Shown here: positions 60,384 through 64,000 of the stretch, piece by piece
Layout: the number at the start of each line of letters is the position of its first letter
Position numbering within the stretch: position 1 is the stretch's first letter
Translations under genes and position numbers: made by a program
Notes under the pieces: generated by a model
The model's database searches: none
Seen by the model: only the letters and a program-made list of their open reading frames with translations
Told to the model about the DNA's origin: nothing
Source: Leifsonia sp. 1010
Lineage (GTDB): Bacteria; Actinomycetota; Actinomycetes; Actinomycetales; Microbacteriaceae
NCBI RefSeq assembly: GCF_031455295.1
Contig: NZ_JAVDSL010000001.1
Location: forward strand, 1,054,001 to 1,118,000
DNA: 64,000 nt
Direction: 5' to 3'

Positions 60384-60412
60384 CGCCGGGCGGTTCGGCC
60401 GCCCCGGTCGTC

Positions 60413-61189
60413 TCAGTTGAGCTGCTCCGTCCCGAGGGGCAGCGCCCCGCCCGCGTACAGGTCGAGCGCCGTGTTCTTGAGTGCCGTGAGGGCGACCCGT
60501 TGTGTCCACGGTCCGTAGGAGACGCGGGCCACGCCCAGTTCCTGCAGCCGCGTCGGGGCGACCGATCCCGGCACGGCGATGACGCTGAGCTTGCGCTCGC
60601 CGAGGCCCGCGACGAGCTGTTCGACCGTCCGCTCGTCCAGCTTGCCGGGAACGAACACGCACGTGGCACCCTCGTCGAGGAGGGCCCGGCCGCGGCGGAT
60701 CGCCTCCTCGACCTTCTCGTGGTCGGTCGGGAACGTGTCGCGGAGGAAGACGTCGGTGCGCGCGTTCAGCGCGAACGGCACCCCTTCGGCCTCCGCCGCC
60801 CGGATTGCGGCCCGCACGGCGGCTACGGCGTCGTCGAATGGACGCAGCTGGTCTTCGAGGTTGGCGCCGACCGCGCCGACGCCGATCGCGCGCCGGATCG
60901 TCTCGCCGGCGTCGCCGTAGCCCGCCTCCAGGTCGGCGCTCACGGGCAGGTCGGTGGCGGCGACGATGCGTCCGACCATGTCGAGCATCTGGTCGAGCGG
61001 GATCTTCTCTCCGTCCTCGTACCCGAGGGTCGCCGCGATGGAGTGGCTCGCGGTGGCGAGCGCGCGGGTGTCGGGGAGGTCGGCGATGACACGGGCGCTG
61101 ATCGCATCCCAGACGTTGACGACCTGGAGCAGTTCGGGTGCGTCGTGAAGCCGCCGGAGTTCGGCGCCGCGCGCCTGGATGTCAGTCAT
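60413..61189 (-). CDS. Isocitrate lyase/PEP mutase-family protein
   Basis: 258-aa TIM-barrel enzyme: VVNVWDAISARVIADLP, ATASHSIAATLGYEDGE, LPVSADLEAGYGDAGETIRRAIGVGAVGANLEDQ and FALNARTDVFL are the PEPM/ICL-family motifs. The lyase catalytic KKCGH loop of true isocitrate lyases is absent, so it acts on another 2-oxo or hydroxy acid (oxaloacetate or 2-methylisocitrate-like). ATG 61189 is six nt behind TAGGGT. Confidence 0.87.
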   Translation of the reverse strand: MTDIQARGAELRRLHDAPELLQVVNVWDAISARVIADLPDTRALATASHSIAATLGYEDGEKIPLDQMLDMVGRIVAATDLPVSADLEAGYGDAGETIRRAIGVGAVGANLEDQLRPFDDAVAAVRAAIRAAEAEGVPFALNARTDVFLRDTFPTDHEKVEEAIRRGRALLDEGATCVFVPGKLDERTVEQLVAGLGERKLSVIAVPGSVAPTRLQELGVARVSYGPWTQRVALTALKNTALDLYAGGALPLGTEQLN

Positions 61190-61195
61190 GGGCTC

Positions 61196-61201
61196 ACCCT
61201 A
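61196..61201 (-). promoter_or_regulatory. -10 box TAGGGT, leaderless promoter of the PEP-mutase-family gene
   Basis: TAGGGT ends six nt before ATG 61189. The divergent gene has its own box 21 bp away. Confidence 0.45.
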
Positions 61202-61222
61202 CGTCGCGGCGGGTCCTCGCTC

Positions 61223-61228
61223 TAGGAT
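61223..61228 (+). promoter_or_regulatory. -10 box TAGGAT, leaderless promoter of lssY-C gene
   Basis: TAGGAT ends six nt before ATG 61235. Confidence 0.55.
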
Positions 61229-61234
61229 GGCGGC

Positions 61235-62728
61235 ATGGCCCGCACGGGGGAGCCGATGGAGGTGCCGAAGAGCCGATCGGCGCCGGGTCGGCGCGCCTCG
61301 GCGAGTTCGGTCGTCGACTACGCGTTCTTCGTCTTCGGCGGTGTCGCCGCGGTCTGGCTGGCCGTGCTCCTGCTCACGGACAGCTTCGAGTGGGGCTGGT
61401 ACCTGATCCTGTTCTTCGTGGTGTTCTGGGTGGTCCTCGCCTACCTGGTGCTCCCGCGGCTGCATCGCATCCTGACCGAGATCTACGTCCCCGACTATTT
61501 CATCGGCCGCGCCCGCACCAGCGACGGTCTGCTCGGCGACCCGATCAATCTGGCGCTGCTCGGGTCGGAGGCGCAGCTGGACGACGCGATGCGTGAGGCC
61601 GGCTGGACCCGCGCGGACGACATCACGCTGCGTTCGAGCCGTCGGATCATCACCTCGACGCTGTTGCGGCGCAGCTACGACGAGGCGCCGGTGAGCCCCC
61701 TGTTCCTGTTCGGCCGTCAGCAGGATGTGGCGTACCAGCAGGAGGTGAAGGGCAACCCGGCGAAGCGGCATCACGTTCGGTTCTGGCGGTGTCCCGACGG
61801 TTGGCTGCTCCCCGGGGGGTACGGGGTGGACTGGCTGGCGGCCGGGACGTTCGACCGCTCGGTCGGCTTCTCGCTGTTCACCCTGCAGATCACCCACAAG
61901 ATCGACGCGAACACCGACATCGAGCGCGATCACATCGTCTCGACGCTGCTCGCGGCGGAGGTGGGCGCGGAGGTCTCGGTGATCCGGGACTTCTCGACCG
62001 GGTACCACTCCAGGAACGGTGGCGGTGACACGATCGAGACGGACGGCGACCTGCCGATCGTGGACCTGCGCGGGGTCCCGGTGGATGCGCAGGCCACGAG
62101 CGTCGCGGCCGACGCGGGTGCCCGCCGGGAGGCTCTGGCGGAACGCCGCCCCGTGCCGACCGCCCTCGGCGCGATGTTGATGGCGTTGCGCGTGCTGGCC
62201 GGCGTGGGCTTCGTCGTGCTGAACCTGCTCGATTGGCAGCGGTTCGTGATGTCGGAGCTGGGCGGCGAGGTGGTGACGGCGAGCGAGCGGGACACGGTGA
62301 GCCTGGTGCTCGGCATCACGATGGGCGCCTTCGGTGCCGGACTGGTGCTGTACTTCCTGCTTGCTCTGCTCGTGTTCTTCGGGAGCAACTGGGCTCGTAT
62401 CGCCGCGATGTCGTACAGCTCGCTGATCATCATCGTTTCGGCGATCGACTACTTCAACGGTGGCCCGCAGATCTCGCTGCGCAACAACCTGCTGGGTCTG
62501 GCCCTGGACATCCTGGTGGTGCTGGCCCTGTCCTCGAAGCGCTCGCGCCTGTGGGCGCGGCGCCCGCGCGGCCGCCGCGGTCGCGGACGTCCCGCCGAAG
62601 TGCCGCCCGTGACCGCAGGGCCGACGCCCGCGGGCTCTGCGCCTGCCGGCTCTGCGCCTGCCCGCCCTGCGCCCTCCGGCCCTGCACCCGCCGCTTCAGC
62701 ACCCGCTGACTCGACCACGCTCACATGA
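61235..62728 (+). CDS. LssY C-terminal domain membrane protein
   Basis: 497-aa protein. Two N-terminal transmembrane helices (about 28-72), then an LssY-C-type domain (about 75-270: DPINLALLGSEAQLDDAMREAGWTRADDITL, WLAAGTFDRSVGFSLFTLQITHKIDANTDIERDHI). Three further helices follow (about 310-430), and the C-terminus is a low-complexity Pro/Ala/Gly tail built on PAGSAP units. LssY relates to Legionella type I secretion loci, but in actinobacteria the role is unknown. Monocistronic; stops 7 nt into the convergent antiporter gene end. Confidence 0.82.
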   Translation: MARTGEPMEVPKSRSAPGRRASASSVVDYAFFVFGGVAAVWLAVLLLTDSFEWGWYLILFFVVFWVVLAYLVLPRLHRILTEIYVPDYFIGRARTSDGLLGDPINLALLGSEAQLDDAMREAGWTRADDITLRSSRRIITSTLLRRSYDEAPVSPLFLFGRQQDVAYQQEVKGNPAKRHHVRFWRCPDGWLLPGGYGVDWLAAGTFDRSVGFSLFTLQITHKIDANTDIERDHIVSTLLAAEVGAEVSVIRDFSTGYHSRNGGGDTIETDGDLPIVDLRGVPVDAQATSVAADAGARREALAERRPVPTALGAMLMALRVLAGVGFVVLNLLDWQRFVMSELGGEVVTASERDTVSLVLGITMGAFGAGLVLYFLLALLVFFGSNWARIAAMSYSSLIIIVSAIDYFNGGPQISLRNNLLGLALDILVVLALSSKRSRLWARRPRGRRGRGRPAEVPPVTAGPTPAGSAPAGSAPARPAPSGPAPAASAPADSTTLT

Positions 62729-64000
62729 GCGGCTTCTTCCCGTCGGCTCCGCCCGCCTTGAGCGCGGACTCCTCAGCGTCCAGGAAGGCGAGCACGGACC
62801 GCACCGCCGGCTCCTGGTAGCGCCCTTCCGCCCGCGCCTCCAGCACCGCCTGACGTTCGGCGGTGATCATGGTCCGGCGCAGGCGCCGGTACTCGAGCGG
62901 CAGGTCGGTGCGATCGTCCGGCGACGGGTTCTCCAGGGCGTCGGACAGGAACAGCGCATTGATCCGCAGCCGCTGGATGACCCGTTCGTCCTCGTCGCCC
63001 GTCACCTGCGACTCCAGGTGCTCGAGCCCCGCGGACTGCGCCTCGGCCAGCAGCCGTTGCATCTCGCTGGCCTCCTGGGCGAAGTCCGGCGGCGGCAGCT
63101 TGAGACGTCTGATGACCCAGGGCAGCGCGAGCCCTTCGAGCAGGGTTCCGACCACGACGACGAACGCGAGGAACTGCAGGAACTCCCGGTGCGGTGTCTC
63201 CTCCGGAAGGAGGAACACCGCGGCCAAGGTCACCACACCGCGGATACCCGCGAACGAGACGGCGATGCCCGTCGGCCACGACCAGCCACGTTCCCGCAGT
63301 CGCTGCGGACCGTACCGGTAGAGCGTGGTGGTCCCGATCATCCACAGGAAGCGCGCGAGGAAGATGGCCAGCAGCACGACGATGCTGATGACGATCGTCT
63401 GGGGGATCGTGATGCCCGACGTGAAAGCAGCTGTGAGGATCGACCGCAGTTCGAGCCCGATGAAGAGGAAGACGGCGTTCTCGAGCAGGAAGCTCACCGT
63501 CCGCCAGTTGATCGTCTCCGCGATTCGCGCCTCGGCGGTCTGGATGGTGGGGGAGCGGTAGCCCAGGTAGAGCCCCGCAACGACCACGGCCAGAACGCCG
63601 GAACCATGGAGAAGCTGAGACGGGATGAAGGCGAGGTACGGCGTCACCAGCGCGAGCGACGTGTCGAGCACCGGCGACCGCAGTTGCTTGCGGATCGCGG
63701 CGAGGACAAGCCCGACGAGCAGTCCGACGCCGATGCCGACCACCACGGCGAGCACGAAGTCGACGCCGACGGCCACCGGGTTCACCACGCTGACGATCGC
63801 GGCGATGCTGGCATTGAGCGCGACGAGTGCGGTGGCGTCGTTGAGCAGGCTCTCGCCCTCGAGCACCGTCACGAGTCGCCTCGGGAGCTTGACCCGGCCG
63901 GCGACCGCCTGCACGGCCACCGTGTCGGTCGGCGCGACCACGGCACCGAAGGCGAACGCGGCGGCGAGCGTGATGGCCGGGACCACCAGGTAGGTCGCGA
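62721..64000 (-). CDS. Na+/H+ antiporter, CPA1/NhaP family (5' part outside the window)
   Basis: C-terminal 426 codons of a cation/proton antiporter; the frame is open to the window end. AFGAVVAPTDTVAVQAV and LEGESLLNDATALVAL hold the ion-binding TD and ND residues of the NhaP fold, and GIRGVVTLAAVFLLPEE is conserved helix 11. The cytoplasmic C-terminus (about last 150 residues) is rich in charged helices with RRLRRTMITAERQAVLEARAEGRY. The N-terminal four or so helices and the start lie beyond 64000. Its 3' end overlaps the LssY-C gene by 8 bp. Confidence 0.92.
   Translation of the reverse strand, partial: ATYLVVPAITLAAAFAFGAVVAPTDTVAVQAVAGRVKLPRRLVTVLEGESLLNDATALVALNASIAAIVSVVNPVAVGVDFVLAVVVGIGVGLLVGLVLAAIRKQLRSPVLDTSLALVTPYLAFIPSQLLHGSGVLAVVVAGLYLGYRSPTIQTAEARIAETINWRTVSFLLENAVFLFIGLELRSILTAAFTSGITIPQTIVISIVVLLAIFLARFLWMIGTTTLYRYGPQRLRERGWSWPTGIAVSFAGIRGVVTLAAVFLLPEETPHREFLQFLAFVVVVGTLLEGLALPWVIRRLKLPPPDFAQEASEMQRLLAEAQSAGLEHLESQVTGDEDERVIQRLRINALFLSDALENPSPDDRTDLPLEYRRLRRTMITAERQAVLEARAEGRYQEPAVRSVLAFLDAEESALKAGGADGKKPLM

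Noticed and set aside
1-64000. tRNA, rRNA or riboswitch genes
   Set aside because: I looked through the intergenic gaps for cloverleaf-like or conserved aptamer patterns and saw none. Gaps are short; a covariance-model scan (Infernal/tRNAscan-SE) would settle it.

Overview
The window is GC-rich, densely coded and shows strong GC bias at third codon positions. GTG starts are frequent, genes often overlap by ATGA/GTGA, and many start codons sit directly behind a TANNNT box (leaderless style). NucS mismatch endonuclease, a HemQ-type (coproporphyrin) heme pathway with a cysteine-rich ferrochelatase, DUF2510/DUF3618/DUF1304 proteins and a LAXTG surface protein point to a high-GC actinobacterium, most likely Microbacteriaceae (Leifsonia-like); the family is inference. 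It reads as ordinary chromosome: no transposase, integrase, CRISPR array, tRNA or rRNA was found, and no gap without a gene exceeds 300 bases.

Layout. 0-5 kb: divergent MarR/MFS efflux pair, two secreted low-complexity surface proteins (one with eight chaplin-like repeats and a LASTG sortase motif), and a ribbon-helix-helix protein. 5-8 kb: a three-gene operon (type III polyketide synthase, isoprenylcysteine-type methyltransferase, FAD hydroxylase) that matches the gene order of the Streptomyces srs phenolic-lipid operon. 8-15.5 kb: mannitol PTS operon (orphan IIB, HPr, Enzyme I, EIICB, EIIA, mannitol-1-phosphate dehydrogenase) divergent from an MtlR-type PRD regulator. 15.5-24 kb: lipoprotein, HAD phosphatase, SseB, NucS, lactonase, MFS with divergent LacI regulator and a 28-bp perfect palindrome, M20 amidohydrolase, MATE exporter. 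24-35 kb: hypothetical proteins, ABC-2 exporter with a GbsR-like regulator, serine hydrolase, M13 peptidase, PrsW protease, epimerase. 35-40 kb: MprF-like lysyltransferase, GlyRS, GNAT.

40-51.6 kb: the heme cluster. hemA runs leftward; hemE, hemY, three small membrane-protein genes, hemQ, hemH, hemC, hemD, hemB and hemL run rightward. Together these encode every step from glutamyl-tRNA to heme by the coproporphyrin route. 52-56.7 kb: a sugar ABC importer (binding protein, single-domain ATPase, permease) with a ROK repressor; a large hairpin lies between the binding-protein and ATPase genes. 56.7-64 kb: an FAD monooxygenase flanked by two DUF1304 paralogues, AcuI-type reductase, PEP-mutase-family lyase, LssY-C protein, and a Na+/H+ antiporter cut by the window end.

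The most unusual items are the cysteine-free chaplin-like cell-wall protein, the membrane trio inside the heme cluster, the systematic leaderless-promoter pattern (about 21 genes), and two divergent leaderless genes (57565/57589) whose -10 boxes overlap.
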